Of a DNA stretch of 64,000 nt, positions 44,880 to 53,822 are shown piece after piece. The notes under the pieces were generated by a model that saw only the letters and a list, made by a program, of their open reading frames with translations, did no database searches and was not told where the DNA came from. Within the stretch, counting starts at the first letter, position 1. Each line of letters starts with the position of its first letter. The stretch is from Paracoccus alcaliphilus (lineage in GTDB: Bacteria > Pseudomonadota > Alphaproteobacteria > Rhodobacterales > Rhodobacteraceae), in NCBI RefSeq assembly GCF_028553725.1, contig NZ_CP067124.1, positions 3,391,001 through 3,455,000 of the forward strand, read 5' to 3'. The translations under genes were made by a program, and so were the position numbers.

Positions 44880-45334
44880 TTCAGATATGTCGCGTCGATC
44901 ATGACCTATGGCACTGGCAGTCTGGAAAAAGAGATTAAAGATGGGTTGGCGGAATTCAATGGCGCAGTAAGGCTACATGCTCCGGTTGATTTCAAAGCGG
45001 AACTTGTGCCTATTAGTCGAACGAAGGCCGATATATTTTTGTCTTGCCACAGGCGGTCTGATACCTCATGTACCTGCTTAAAGGCGTTGAGTTGCGGACT
45101 GGAAATGGTGGCTTATCGAAATCTTATGTGGGAAGGGATGAGCGCTAAGGCGGGCTGCGGGCTTGTTGCCCCTCTAGGGAAACAGCGGTTCTTGCTGAAG
45201 CAATTGCGAGACGGAACCGGGACCGCAAAGCCCTTCTCCGTGCCGCTGAGACTGGTATTGCCTTTGCGCAAGCACACGATTTCCAAAGAGAATTTTTAGG
45301 TAGGATGGTGCACTTACACTCATGCGCATTATAA
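44880..45334 (+). pseudogene. Group 1 glycosyltransferase, C-terminal remnant with frameshift
   Basis: The first frame reads SRTKADIFLSCHRRSDTSCT, then CLKALSCGLEMVAYRNLMW, the usual sugar-nucleotide-binding region of GT-B (group 1) enzymes. Around 45170 the homology passes to another frame, AEAIARRNRDRKALLRAAE and FAQAHDFQREFLGRMV, to a stop at 45334. The N-terminal GT-B domain is missing, replaced by the IS5 remnant. Base composition is clearly more A+T rich than in the core region. Confidence 0.72.
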
Positions 45335-45392
45335 GCAGGATTTCTATCGATACGCAGTGCTTTATGATAGGATTGTCAGAGGTATACGCGCG

Positions 45393-46451
45393 GTGACGGA
45401 CACCATACTCTATCTTGTTTTTGGGAATAAGCGCGAGTTCCAACTGGAGTTGACCTATAGCGTGCTCTCGACGGCCCATTTTCTGCGCTCGCAAGAAATT
45501 CGTATTGCCCTTGCCTGTAATCCGGCCAATCGCCGTCCAGATCTGCCCGTCGAGCATTTGGTCGTCTCCGATGCAGAGTTGAATTCTTGGATCACCCAAT
45601 ACAAATATGCGGCAAAGGCGTATGCGCTCGGCCTCGGCTTGGAGCGATACGGAGGCTCGGTGGCCTTGCTTGATACCGACACCGTGTTCACCAGCAATCC
45701 TCGTGACTTGTTTCGCCGGGTGGGCCCCGGGCGTTCGCTCATGCAGGCGGAAGATGGTGTCTTGGGCGATCATGCCTGTTGGCGCGACTTACTCGACCAA
45801 CTGGATGGGCCGGTGGAAGGGTGCGATGTCTCGTCGAAGTCCCGCATGATGAATTCTGGTGTGGTGGCCCTGCACGAGAGTGATAAGGCCGCTGTACCCG
45901 CTGCGCTCGGGTTGATGAGTGCGCTTCATGCAATAGAGCCGATCTTCAACATTGAGCAATTTGCCTTCACCGCGGCGCTTGAGCAGCGCGGGGAACTCGC
46001 AGCCTGCGACGACGTGATTTGGCACTATTGGGGCCATCAACGTCGGTTCGCGCATGCCCAGTTAGGCGCTCTTTTTCCTGAATTCGATAAAGATACGTTC
46101 ATTCGCCATCTCGATGCACCGCCGCCGATCGGGATGCCGCCGACGCTGGCGCGGGCGCGAGCGCGGCTATTGCAGCTTGTTCGGCGCTGCGACGGCGACT
46201 ATCGCTTCGCCTATATCGCATCACTGTGCGCCGTTGGCGAACGCAACAACGAATGGGCGCACGTGACACTTGATGTTCTCGAGGCAATGGAGCACCTCCC
46301 AGCAAAGGTCACGACTGATTTTGGTCGGTTCCGTGGTGAACGACTCGACGCCCATGCTTGGCTCAGCAGCGCAGCTCGGCAACGTTGGCAGGCGTTCTGG
46401 AGCGCGTATGGACAAGGCCGTAGCGCGATGCATGCCGAGATCGGTTCATGA
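45393..46451 (+). CDS. Glycosyltransferase-like protein (GT-A fold, DXD type)
   Basis: 352 residues from a GTG start (AGAGG ten bases upstream); the frame is open upstream to 45300. The LLDTDTVF motif (about residue 90) looks like the DXD metal/nucleotide site of GT-A enzymes, and MMNSGVVALHE (about 150) resembles the N-S-G region of GT8-like families. It lacks membrane segments. It probably transfers a sugar to a surface glycan, together with its neighbour, whose start overlaps its stop (ATGA). Family assignment below fold level is uncertain. Confidence 0.65.
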   Translation: MTDTILYLVFGNKREFQLELTYSVLSTAHFLRSQEIRIALACNPANRRPDLPVEHLVVSDAELNSWITQYKYAAKAYALGLGLERYGGSVALLDTDTVFTSNPRDLFRRVGPGRSLMQAEDGVLGDHACWRDLLDQLDGPVEGCDVSSKSRMMNSGVVALHESDKAAVPAALGLMSALHAIEPIFNIEQFAFTAALEQRGELAACDDVIWHYWGHQRRFAHAQLGALFPEFDKDTFIRHLDAPPPIGMPPTLARARARLLQLVRRCDGDYRFAYIASLCAVGERNNEWAHVTLDVLEAMEHLPAKVTTDFGRFRGERLDAHAWLSSAARQRWQAFWSAYGQGRSAMHAEIGS

Positions 46452-47494
46452 GGGCGCTCGACCGCGCACGCCCCTTCGTCAACGTCGTGCTCAGGAAGGT
46501 CGGTCTTCTCGGTACCCTCGAGGCGCGCGCCATCGAGCGACGTGTGCTGCAGCCCGCGCAGACGGAGCGCGTGCCGCCCGCTATTTTCCTGCCCGGTCAG
46601 CTCGAGCGGGCCACGAAGGTCATTAAGGGCGGAGATCTCGCCCGGTCGCGCACTTACCTCGAAAGTACGACAGTCACGCATGGCGAGGTGGTAGAGTATG
46701 TCATCCGCGATGCTTTCGTCCACCCCGGTGGAGTGGACCTCTGGGGTGCTCGGCTGTATACGAGCCGCCCGCGCCTCTTGGATATGAGGCCCCTCCGGTA
46801 TCCCGAGATCGAGCGTGCCGCCTATTGCATGGACGCCGTTTCGCGCGAACGTTTTGGCCACTGGCTGACGGACGCCTGTCCGACGTCGCTGCTGGCGGAT
46901 GACGGCCAATTACCGATTATCGACGTAAGGCCTACTTGGCCGCACGCGATGGCCTACGCTGCAGCGTTTGGCATCAAGCAAGCCCAAGGGCCGTTCCGAG
47001 TGCGCCGCCTGAGCGTATTCGAAGACCTGGCACAGGGCAGTTCGAAGCGGGCACGGTATCGAGAACTACGCCGCCGGCTCGCCGTCGTTCCGCCCCCGCG
47101 CGGCGGTGCGAGCCGCATTTACCTTCGCCGTGGAGAGACCGGAGACCGGCGGCTTCTGAATAACGAAGAGGCGGTGATGCGCCGGCTGGAGCAGCGGGGA
47201 TTTCATACGGTAGACGTGCATAATCTTGAATTGGCCGAGATCCACACTGCGCTGCAACATGCGTCGACTATCGTCAGTCTTGATGGTAGCCACATCACCC
47301 ACATCTACTATATGGCACCAGAGCAAGCTGTCTTGGTGACGCTGATCCCGGATGATCGATTCGTAGATGTTCACAAGAATTATTGCGATTGTGTTGGGAT
47401 GGGGTATGGTTTCTTAGTTTGCCGCCGCGCTGGCAGTGGATACGATGTCGATCTTGATGACCTCGAGCGAACTCTCGACCTCATTCCCGCGTAG
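46448..47494 (+). CDS. GT61-type (DUF563) glycosyltransferase
   Basis: 348 residues. The central and C-terminal blocks, FGHWLTDACPTSLL, then RIYLRRGETGDRRLLNNEEA and VSLDGSHITHIYYMAP, match the DUF563/GT61 pattern (a conserved FGH/W near the middle, an Arg-rich YLxR, and a G-S-H block). The ATG overlaps the stop of the preceding glycosyltransferase, so the two form an operon. With the truncated group 1 enzyme upstream they look like the surviving end of a polysaccharide locus. The G+C content is lower than in the core genes. Confidence 0.78.
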   Translation: MRALDRARPFVNVVLRKVGLLGTLEARAIERRVLQPAQTERVPPAIFLPGQLERATKVIKGGDLARSRTYLESTTVTHGEVVEYVIRDAFVHPGGVDLWGARLYTSRPRLLDMRPLRYPEIERAAYCMDAVSRERFGHWLTDACPTSLLADDGQLPIIDVRPTWPHAMAYAAAFGIKQAQGPFRVRRLSVFEDLAQGSSKRARYRELRRRLAVVPPPRGGASRIYLRRGETGDRRLLNNEEAVMRRLEQRGFHTVDVHNLELAEIHTALQHASTIVSLDGSHITHIYYMAPEQAVLVTLIPDDRFVDVHKNYCDCVGMGYGFLVCRRAGSGYDVDLDDLERTLDLIPA

Positions 47495-47708
47495 CCACCA
47501 GCGCGCTGATCAGCGGCGCCACCGCCGCGTCTTGCGCCTTTTGGTTTGCTTGCGAGCAGGTCAGCCCCAATCCGATCCGCTGTCCTGCCCCCGATCCTGA
47601 GCGCGTGCCTTGCGGTCTGCCATGTCCGGCCCGGCCTCCGCGGCGTTCTGGCGGGCGCGTTCCGCCTAGTGCACATCGGTCAGCAGGGTTTCCGTCCCTT
47701 GCCCAAAG

Positions 47709-47943
47709 GTAAGCGCGCCGCTGATCCCCTCCTGCCGCTGGTGCTCTGAACGGGCCAATCTCCGTGCGCATGAACGTCGGAGGTGTTGGCTTGGAACGAG
47801 ACGGCAAGATGGGCGGCCATTTGGACGGCCTCTCGGATGGTGGGGTTTCGCGGCTGGAAGTGATGGAGGGGCCGACCGGGCGTCAGCGACGCACGAAGGC
47901 GGAGCGGGCGCGGATTGCGGCGGAGAGCTTGGTGCCGGGAACT
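47709..47943 (+). mobile_element. IS66 left-end fragment with truncated tnpA
   Basis: Starts with the terminal repeat GTAAGCGCGCCGCTGATCCC, nearly identical to the left end at 58058. It carries the first about 55 codons of tnpA (LERDGKMGGHLDGLSDGG, RRTKAERARIAAESL), then breaks off at VPGTSV and passes into an aldo/keto reductase remnant. In the complete copy the protein continues VADTARKHGTTRW. Confidence 0.85.
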
Positions 47944-47945
47944 TC

Positions 47946-48452
47946 GGTGAACTGACCCGGGCCGTGCCCATCGCGGCGGCCCAGTTCGAGCACAGCCTCG
48001 TGCACCGCGAACCCGAAGCCGATCTGTTCCCGGCGGCAAAGGCGCTTGGCCTTGGCATCGTCACATGGTCACCACTTGGGGGCGGCGTGTTGACCGCCAA
48101 GTATCGCAAGGGCGAAGCCGGCCGGGCCGAAGGATTCGGCGGGCGGGTGTTCCAGCCCGAGAACTCGGAACAGCGCTCGCGCATCATCGACACGGTTCTC
48201 GCCATCGCCGCGGAACTTGAGACCAGCCCGGACCGGGTGGCGATCGCCTGGGCCGGCACACATGGTGCCGTCCCCTTGATCGGCCCGCGGTCCCTTTCGC
48301 AGTTCGAGAGCAATATCGGCGTGCTTACACTGGAGCTTTCCGCCGATCAGATCGTGCGCCTCGATGAAGTCAGCGCGCTGGTGGACAAGGCTCCGCCCAG
48401 AACACCGATCGCCTGGGGCAAGAGTCCGCTGCCCGGCAAGATCATCGCCTGA
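47946..48452 (+). pseudogene. Aldo/keto reductase, N-terminally truncated
   Basis: About 165 codons of the C-terminal half of an aldo/keto reductase: AQFEHSLVHREPEADLFPAA, LGIVTWSPLGGGVLTAKY, then the NADPH-binding block PLIGPRSLSQFESNIGVL. The N-terminal half with the catalytic Tyr and Lys is absent. The break coincides with the end of the IS66 fragment at 47943. Residual translation from an internal start is possible but would give no active enzyme. It lies 30 bases upstream of the thiolase gene. Confidence 0.85.
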
Positions 48453-48482
48453 AACAGCCACACACTCCGGAAAGGTTCTGTC

Positions 48483-49667
48483 ATGTCCACATGGGAAATC
48501 GTCATCGCGGCCCCGGTTCGCACTGCAATCGGAGGCTATAACGGCGCACTGAAGGGCGTGCCAGCCACTGAACTCGGCGCCGCCGTCGTCCGGGAGACCC
48601 TGCGGCGCGGGGGCCTCGATGCCGATCAGATCGGCACCGTCGTTCTCGGCAATGTCGTGCAGGCCGGAAACCGGATGAACCCGGGACGCCAGGCCGCCAT
48701 CGGCGGCGGCGTGCCGGTTTGCGTTCCGGCGCTCACCGTCAACCGCGTCTGCGGCTCGGGCGCACAGGCGATCCTCTCGGCCGCGCTGGAGATCGGCGCG
48801 GGCGACAGCAATGCCGCCGTCGCGGGCGGGATGGAGAACATGGACCGCGCGCCCTACCTCGTCGAGGGCGGCCGCTGGGGCTATCGCATGGGGCCGGGCC
48901 AGATCCTTGACAGCATGCTGACCGATGGGCTGAACGACGCCTTCTCGGGCGAGCATTCCGGCTGGCACACCGAGGATCTGGTGACGCAACTCCAGATCAC
49001 CCGCGAGGCCCAGGACGCCTTCGCCGCGCGCTCGCAGCAGCGTTTTGCCGCCGCCCGGGATGCGGGACACTTCGAGGCGGAAATCACCCCGGTCGAGATC
49101 AGGGGCCGCAAGGGGCCCGAGTCCTTCGCGACCGACGAGGCGCCGCGCCCCGACACCACCATCGAGACGCTAGCCCGCCTGAAGCCCGCCTTCCGCAGAG
49201 ACGGCACGATCACCGCAGGCAATGCCCCCGGGCTGAATGCCGGCGCGGCCGCCGCGATCGTGGCCGATCGCGGCTTTGCCGAGAAAGCCGGGATCGAGCC
49301 TTTCGCGCGCCTCGCCGGATACGGTGTCGGCGCGGTCGAGCCGGGGCTCTTCGGCCTCGGTCCCGTGCCCGCCGTCAACCGCGCGCTCGACAAGGCGGGA
49401 TGGAAACTCGGCGATGTCGAGCGTTTCGAGATCAATGAAGCCTTCGCCGCCGTGCCGCTGGCGATCATCAAGGAACTCGGCATTCCGGAAGACATCGTCA
49501 ATGTCGATGGCGGCGCGGTCGCGCATGGCCACCCGATCGGAGCGACCGGCGCGGTCCTGACCACCCGCTTGCTGCACTCGCTGCGCCGCGACGGCCTGTC
49601 GAAGGGCATCGTGACACTTTGCATCGGTGGCGGCCAAGGCATCGCGCTTGCCTTCGAGCGCATCTGA
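48483..49667 (+). CDS. Acetyl-CoA C-acyltransferase (thiolase)
   Basis: 394 residues, thiolase fold. The nucleophilic Cys is in NRVCGSGAQ (about residue 89), and the catalytic His and second Cys are in GGAVAHGHPIGATG (about 346) and CIGGGQG (about 378); INEAFA is also present. The size and motifs fit both biosynthetic acetoacetyl-CoA thiolases and degradative ones. The neighbours (aldo/keto reductase remnant, tautomerase, MDR oxidoreductase) suggest a catabolic cassette. GGAAAGG precedes the ATG. Confidence 0.92.
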   Translation: MSTWEIVIAAPVRTAIGGYNGALKGVPATELGAAVVRETLRRGGLDADQIGTVVLGNVVQAGNRMNPGRQAAIGGGVPVCVPALTVNRVCGSGAQAILSAALEIGAGDSNAAVAGGMENMDRAPYLVEGGRWGYRMGPGQILDSMLTDGLNDAFSGEHSGWHTEDLVTQLQITREAQDAFAARSQQRFAAARDAGHFEAEITPVEIRGRKGPESFATDEAPRPDTTIETLARLKPAFRRDGTITAGNAPGLNAGAAAAIVADRGFAEKAGIEPFARLAGYGVGAVEPGLFGLGPVPAVNRALDKAGWKLGDVERFEINEAFAAVPLAIIKELGIPEDIVNVDGGAVAHGHPIGATGAVLTTRLLHSLRRDGLSKGIVTLCIGGGQGIALAFERI

Positions 49668-49680
49668 AGGAGGTCACGCC

Positions 49681-50085
49681 ATGCCCGTCTTCAACGCGCA
49701 TATTCCCGCGGGCCGCTTCTCGTCTGACGAGAAGCGCGCGCTGGCCGATGCCCTCAACCAGTCCCTCGTGCAGGGGCTGGGAATCCCGGAGGGCGACCGC
49801 TTCGTGATCCTGAGCGAGCACGGTGCGGATGAACTCTTCATCCACCCGACGTTTTTCGACATGCAGCGCGACCCGGGCAGCGCCATGATCATCACGGTGA
49901 TGATCGGCGCGCATCGTCCGATCGAGGACAAGCGCAAGCTGGTCGCCGCGATCAACCGCCTGGTCGTGGAATCGGTGGGGGTCTCGCCCGACGACGTGTT
50001 CGTCACGCTTGTTCCCGTCCCGAACGAGAATTTCTCTTTCGGCCGGGGCGAACTGCAGTTGGCGGACGCGACGCCTCGCTGGTAG
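49681..50085 (+). CDS. Tautomerase-family protein
   Basis: 134 residues beginning with Met-Pro, so the N-terminal catalytic proline of the 4-oxalocrotonate tautomerase superfamily would be exposed after Met removal. It is about twice the size of 4-OT monomers, as in the longer tautomerase_3-like or MIF-like groups. AAGGAGGTCACGCC precedes the ATG; the gap to the thiolase gene is 13 bases, so they are co-transcribed. Substrate unknown. Confidence 0.85.
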   Translation: MPVFNAHIPAGRFSSDEKRALADALNQSLVQGLGIPEGDRFVILSEHGADELFIHPTFFDMQRDPGSAMIITVMIGAHRPIEDKRKLVAAINRLVVESVGVSPDDVFVTLVPVPNENFSFGRGELQLADATPRW

Positions 50086-50165
50086 GCCTCCTGGTCAATG
50101 CAATCCGCCAGGGAGCCGGGCGCAGAGCGTCCCGTCTTCGTCCGGCGCCCAAGGGAGTAAACCAC

Positions 50166-51284
50166 ATGACGACACCCTCGCTCATCAACCGCCGCGTGCT
50201 CCTCGCATCGAGGCCGGAGGGTGCTCCATCGCTTGAGAACTTCAGCTTCGAAGACCTGCTCGCCACTGACCCGGCCGAAGGCGAAGTCCTGCTGAAAACC
50301 CTCTATCTCTCGCTGGACCCGTATATGCGCGGTCGGATGAGCGCCGCGAAGTCTTATGCCAAACCGGTCGAGGTCGGAGATGTCATGGAGGGCGGCACGG
50401 TCGCGCAGGTGCTTCAGTCGCGCCATCCCGGCTTCTCTCGCGGCGATATCGTCCTCTCCTATTCCGGCTGGCAGAGCTTCTCGATCTCGGACGGCAGCGG
50501 ATTGCGAAAGCTCGACCCGTCGCTGGCACCGGTCACCACCGCGCTAGGTGTTCTCGGCATGCCCGGATTCACCGCCTATTCCGGCCTCCTCACCATCGGA
50601 CAACCCAAGCCCGGCGAAACCGTCGTCGTCGCGGCGGCCAGCGGCCCGGTCGGATCGCTGGTCGGACAGATCGCCCGGATCAAGGGCGCGCGGGCCGTCG
50701 GGATTGCCGGAGGACCGGACAAATGCGCCTTCGTGCACGACGAGTTCGGCTTCGACGCCGTTGTCGATCATCGCTCGGCCGACTTCGCCGCGGAAATCGC
50801 CTCCGCCTGCCCCAACGGGGTCGACATCTATTTCGAGAATGTCGGCGGCAAGGTCTGGGATGGGGTCTTTCCGCTCCTCAACGACTTCGCCCGCATTCCG
50901 GTCTGCGGCCTGATCGCCCAGTACAACCACGCAGGAGACAGCTTCCCCGGGCCAGACCGCCTACCGGGGCTGATGCGCTCGATCCTGAGCAAGAGCCTCC
51001 TGCTGCGGGGGTTCATCCAGCGCGAATTCGTCGCCCAGTATCCGGACTTCCTCCGCGACGTCTCCGCCTGGATCGCATCGGGCGAGGTTCGCTACCGGGA
51101 AGACATCGTCGATGGCCTCGACAACGCGCCCGCAGCCTTCATCGGCCTTCTCGAAGGTCGGAACTTCGGGAAGCTCATCGTCCGGATCGCCGAAACCGAA
51201 AAGGCCGGCGAGAGCCCGGTTCGGCCCGCCGAGGCGTGGAGACCGAAAGATGGACATCCATCCCGGACCGATCCGCCGCGGTGA
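50166..51284 (+). CDS. NADP-dependent MDR oxidoreductase (leukotriene B4/curcumin-reductase type), abnormal C-terminus
   Basis: 372 residues of the zinc-free medium-chain dehydrogenase/reductase group. Blocks YLSLDPYMRGRM (about residue 47), the VLGMPGFTAYSGL block (about 132), the nucleotide-binding region AASGPVGSLVGQIA (about 158), DIYFENVGGKVWD (about 221) and FGKLIVRI near residue 343 are typical. The family normally ends there; the following about 29 residues (ETEKAGESPVRP...) run into a sequence that on the other strand encodes an alpha/beta hydrolase start, so the tail is probably a read-through at a rearrangement point. Enzyme activity may be intact. Confidence 0.88.
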   Translation: MTTPSLINRRVLLASRPEGAPSLENFSFEDLLATDPAEGEVLLKTLYLSLDPYMRGRMSAAKSYAKPVEVGDVMEGGTVAQVLQSRHPGFSRGDIVLSYSGWQSFSISDGSGLRKLDPSLAPVTTALGVLGMPGFTAYSGLLTIGQPKPGETVVVAAASGPVGSLVGQIARIKGARAVGIAGGPDKCAFVHDEFGFDAVVDHRSADFAAEIASACPNGVDIYFENVGGKVWDGVFPLLNDFARIPVCGLIAQYNHAGDSFPGPDRLPGLMRSILSKSLLLRGFIQREFVAQYPDFLRDVSAWIASGEVRYREDIVDGLDNAPAAFIGLLEGRNFGKLIVRIAETEKAGESPVRPAEAWRPKDGHPSRTDPPR

Positions 51285-51289
51285 TCCAG

Positions 51290-51369
51290 GGAACGGCTGG
51301 CTGGACCCAGAGGGCCGGCACGCCGTTCGCCACGACTTCCCGATAGGTGACGCCCTCGGGCTTCGACAT
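51290..51369 (-). pseudogene. Alpha/beta hydrolase N-terminal remnant
   Basis: The minus strand reads MSKPEGVTYREVVANGVPAL and WVQPA from an ATG at 51369. This looks like the start of HSL-type esterases (GVTYEEVDAGGVPALWVTPP, from memory). After about 26 codons the similarity stops where the MDR gene tail begins. Confidence 0.45.
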
Positions 51370-51452
51370 TGCCGTTCGCCATCGGGCTCGAACCGATGGC
51401 GCCTCGATGGCTCACTCGTTGCCTTTGCCCGGACGGCCGTAACGATCCCGGA

Positions 51453-51743
51453 TCAGGTAGTGCGACAGGAAGCCGGAGATGCGGCTTTCCGGAACAGCGC
51501 GTTGCCGTATTTGCGCAGGAACAGCACGGTGGCGACTTCGCAAGCCTCATAGGCGAGTTTCCAATCCCAGGCGCCAGTGGCGTCGGACCTACCGAAAGCG
51601 GTTTCCATCGCACTGCGCAGGACCGCGGCATCGACGCGCTGGCCGCGTTCAAGATGGGGCAACAGGAGATTGGCGGCCGCCAGGATTGCGGGCGCGACCG
51701 CGAGCGACGTGACCTGATTGGTCACGGGAGACGAGATGTTCAT
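51453..51743 (-). pseudogene. N-terminal remnant of a large plasmid-type methylase/helicase (strawberry-notch type)
   Basis: 96 codons: AAILLLPHLERGQRVDA-like (read as LAAANLLLPHLERGQRVDA), then METAFGRSDATGAWDWKLAY and EACEVATVLFLRKYGNAL, followed by a break. These match, from memory, the start of very long strawberry-notch-like SAM-methylase/helicase proteins carried by alphaproteobacterial plasmids. A normal protein has about 1,400 residues, so over 90% is missing. The ATG at 51743 has GAGG upstream. Confidence 0.55.
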
Positions 51744-51980
51744 GTCGAGGAACCTCAGGAGAGCGGGAGGGACAAGCCCGGGCGGCGCTCTCTCTCAACT
51801 GCCAGGGCTCCCCCTGTCCCGGCCCCCTCTGCCTCTCCCTCACAGGCTCAGCCATTCTACTGCGCACGCAGAGGCGGGGACGTCCGGCCAATCAGGTTTC
51901 ACATCACTTTATTGAGCGTAATTAAAATTCATGCGACACATCGACATTGAACTGTTCATCAGGACTGAGATCTGAAATTC

Positions 51981-53525
51981 ATGGAGCACGGGCAAAGAAA
52001 TCCATTTTCAGGGGCCGTAAGTGTTTTTCACGAGCGCTGGCTTCCGGAGCAGGCCACACCAGTGGGCTATGCCGCGTTGATCGATGCCTATGCGCTTCCG
52101 GTCCCCCTGCCCCGTACGCTCTCCGCCATCGGCCCGCGCCACAAGATCTACGAGGCCGACGGCTGGCGGCTCTACACGCCACGCCACGCGCCCGAGGCCG
52201 GCCTCATCGGTCATCTGACCTTCGCGCTGCGCTACGAGGGGCTGGATCTGGCGGTCCTCAAACGGCTGTTCAGGGCAACCGGACCGGAGACGATCCGCGC
52301 GATTGTTGAGGCTGCCCCGACGGGCAGCTACGCGCGCAGGATCTGGTTCCTCTACGAATGGCTCCACGGTGAAGAACTGGATCTGCCCGACGCCGCGCGC
52401 GGCAACTACGCGCCGGTGATCGATGCCAAGCTGCAATGGGAGGCAGAAGGCACCCCCTCACCCCGGCATCGGGTCCGCAACAACCTGCCCGGAACCCCGG
52501 ACTTCTGTCCGATGATCTTCCGTACGGCGGCAATCGAGACCTTCATCGCCCGCGATCTGGCGGCTGAGGCGCGCGCGGTGCTGGCTGATGTGCCTGCCGA
52601 TCTGCTGGCACGCACCGCGGCATTCCTGCTGCTCAAGGATTCCCGGTCGAGTTTCCAGATCGAGGGTGAGAACCCGCCCCAGGATCGCATCCGCCGATGG
52701 GGTCAGATCATCGGCGAGGCCGGACGGCACCCGATCGACCGGGCAGAACTCGAACGCCTGCAACGCATCGTCATCGGCGATGCGCGTTTCGTGCATCTGG
52801 GCCTGCGTGCGGAAGGCGGCTTTATCGGGGAGCATGACCGTGCGGCCGGGGCCCCCCTGCCCGATCACGTCAGCGCCCGGCACGAAGACTTGCCCGCGCT
52901 GATCGCCGGACTGGAGCGGTTCGACCGCGACATCGCCCCGGGGCTCGACCCCGTTCTCGCCGCCGCCAGCCTTGCCTTCGGCTTCGTCTACATCCACCCG
53001 TTCGAGGACGGCAACGGGCGCCTGCATCGCTACCTGATTCACCACGTTCTCGCGGCACGCGGCTTCAACCCACCCGGGCTGGTCTTTCCAGTCTCAGCCG
53101 TGATCCTGGAGCGGATCGAGGCCTACCGTCAGGTCCTGGAAAGCTATTCGCGCCGGCTGCTGCCCCATGTCGACTGGCGACCGACGGAGCGTGGCAATGT
53201 CGCGGTGCTGAACGACACTGGCGATTTTTATCGCTTCTTTGACGCTACACCCCATGCCGAATTCCTCTTTGCCTGCGTCGCACAGACAATCGACATCGAT
53301 CTGCCTGCGGAAACCCGGTTCCTGCGCGCCTATGACGGGTTCAAGTCCCGCGTCTCTGGCCTGATCGACATGCCCGAACGAACACTCGATCTGCTGTTCC
53401 GCTTTCTGCACCAGAACGGCGGAAGGCTGTCCGGACGGGCCAGAGCCAGGGAGTTCGCCGCTTTGACCGAGGAGGAGACCGACCGAATCGAAGCCATCTA
53501 TGCGGAGTTGCAGGAGGAGTTCTGA
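51981..53525 (+). CDS. Fic-domain protein with intramolecular inhibitory helix
   Basis: 514 residues, complete. The Fic active site HPFEDGNGRLHRY (about residue 340) has the catalytic His and the phosphate-binding region, so AMP transfer to target proteins is the expected activity. An inhibitory helix motif of the S/T-xxx-E-G/N type is seen upstream as SSFQIEGE (about residue 228), as in class II Fic proteins that restrain themselves. An N-terminal 200-residue region (PRHKIYEADGWRLYTPRHAP) and a C-terminal winged-helix-like part surround it. The start ATG lacks a strong binding site; the upstream 240 bases are more A+T rich and hold its promoter. No toxin-antitoxin partner gene is adjacent. 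Confidence 0.9.
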   Translation: MEHGQRNPFSGAVSVFHERWLPEQATPVGYAALIDAYALPVPLPRTLSAIGPRHKIYEADGWRLYTPRHAPEAGLIGHLTFALRYEGLDLAVLKRLFRATGPETIRAIVEAAPTGSYARRIWFLYEWLHGEELDLPDAARGNYAPVIDAKLQWEAEGTPSPRHRVRNNLPGTPDFCPMIFRTAAIETFIARDLAAEARAVLADVPADLLARTAAFLLLKDSRSSFQIEGENPPQDRIRRWGQIIGEAGRHPIDRAELERLQRIVIGDARFVHLGLRAEGGFIGEHDRAAGAPLPDHVSARHEDLPALIAGLERFDRDIAPGLDPVLAAASLAFGFVYIHPFEDGNGRLHRYLIHHVLAARGFNPPGLVFPVSAVILERIEAYRQVLESYSRRLLPHVDWRPTERGNVAVLNDTGDFYRFFDATPHAEFLFACVAQTIDIDLPAETRFLRAYDGFKSRVSGLIDMPERTLDLLFRFLHQNGGRLSGRARAREFAALTEEETDRIEAIYAELQEEF

Positions 53526-53539
53526 GGCGTGGCGCCCGC

Positions 53540-53822
53540 TCACCCGAACCGCTGGCCGGCTTCGGTGAAGGTGTAACCGCTGACGATGATGCCCGCATAG
53601 ACCACCTCGTCCGAAGACAGATAGTCGTATTCACGTTCAAGCCGGCGATAAAGCCAGCGGGCCAGATTGCGCAGTGCGTCGATCACGATTTCTTCGGCAT
53701 CGGCGGTCATGTCCTGCTCGGTCGGGCTGTCGCGCCCGACCGAGATTGCCATGCAATACGCGTGGCAATAGGGACCGCGATGGCTCGCCTCGGCGCGCAG
53801 CTGATAGAAGTTGCGCCGCTGG
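53540..53822 (-). pseudogene. C-terminal remnant of a small conserved (antitoxin-like?) protein
   Basis: The last about 93 codons are conserved-looking: FYQLRAEASHRGPYCHAYC, ISVGRDSPTEQDMTADAEE and WLYRRLEREYDYLSSDEV before the stop. I associate this block with small alphaproteobacterial plasmid proteins sometimes annotated as antitoxin of a stability system, but I am not certain. The N-terminal part is lost where unrelated sequence begins near 53825. Convergent with fic. Confidence 0.5.

Noticed and set aside
44388..45299. 303-codon open frame
   Set aside because: It is a chance fusion of antisense IS66 bases, the IS5 C-terminus and a glycosyltransferase remnant; similarity changes source twice along it.
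47481..47708. Minus-strand open frame between the GT61 gene and the IS66 fragment
   Set aside because: It has no recognisable block and crosses the IS66 end; I see no supportable gene in 47495-47708.
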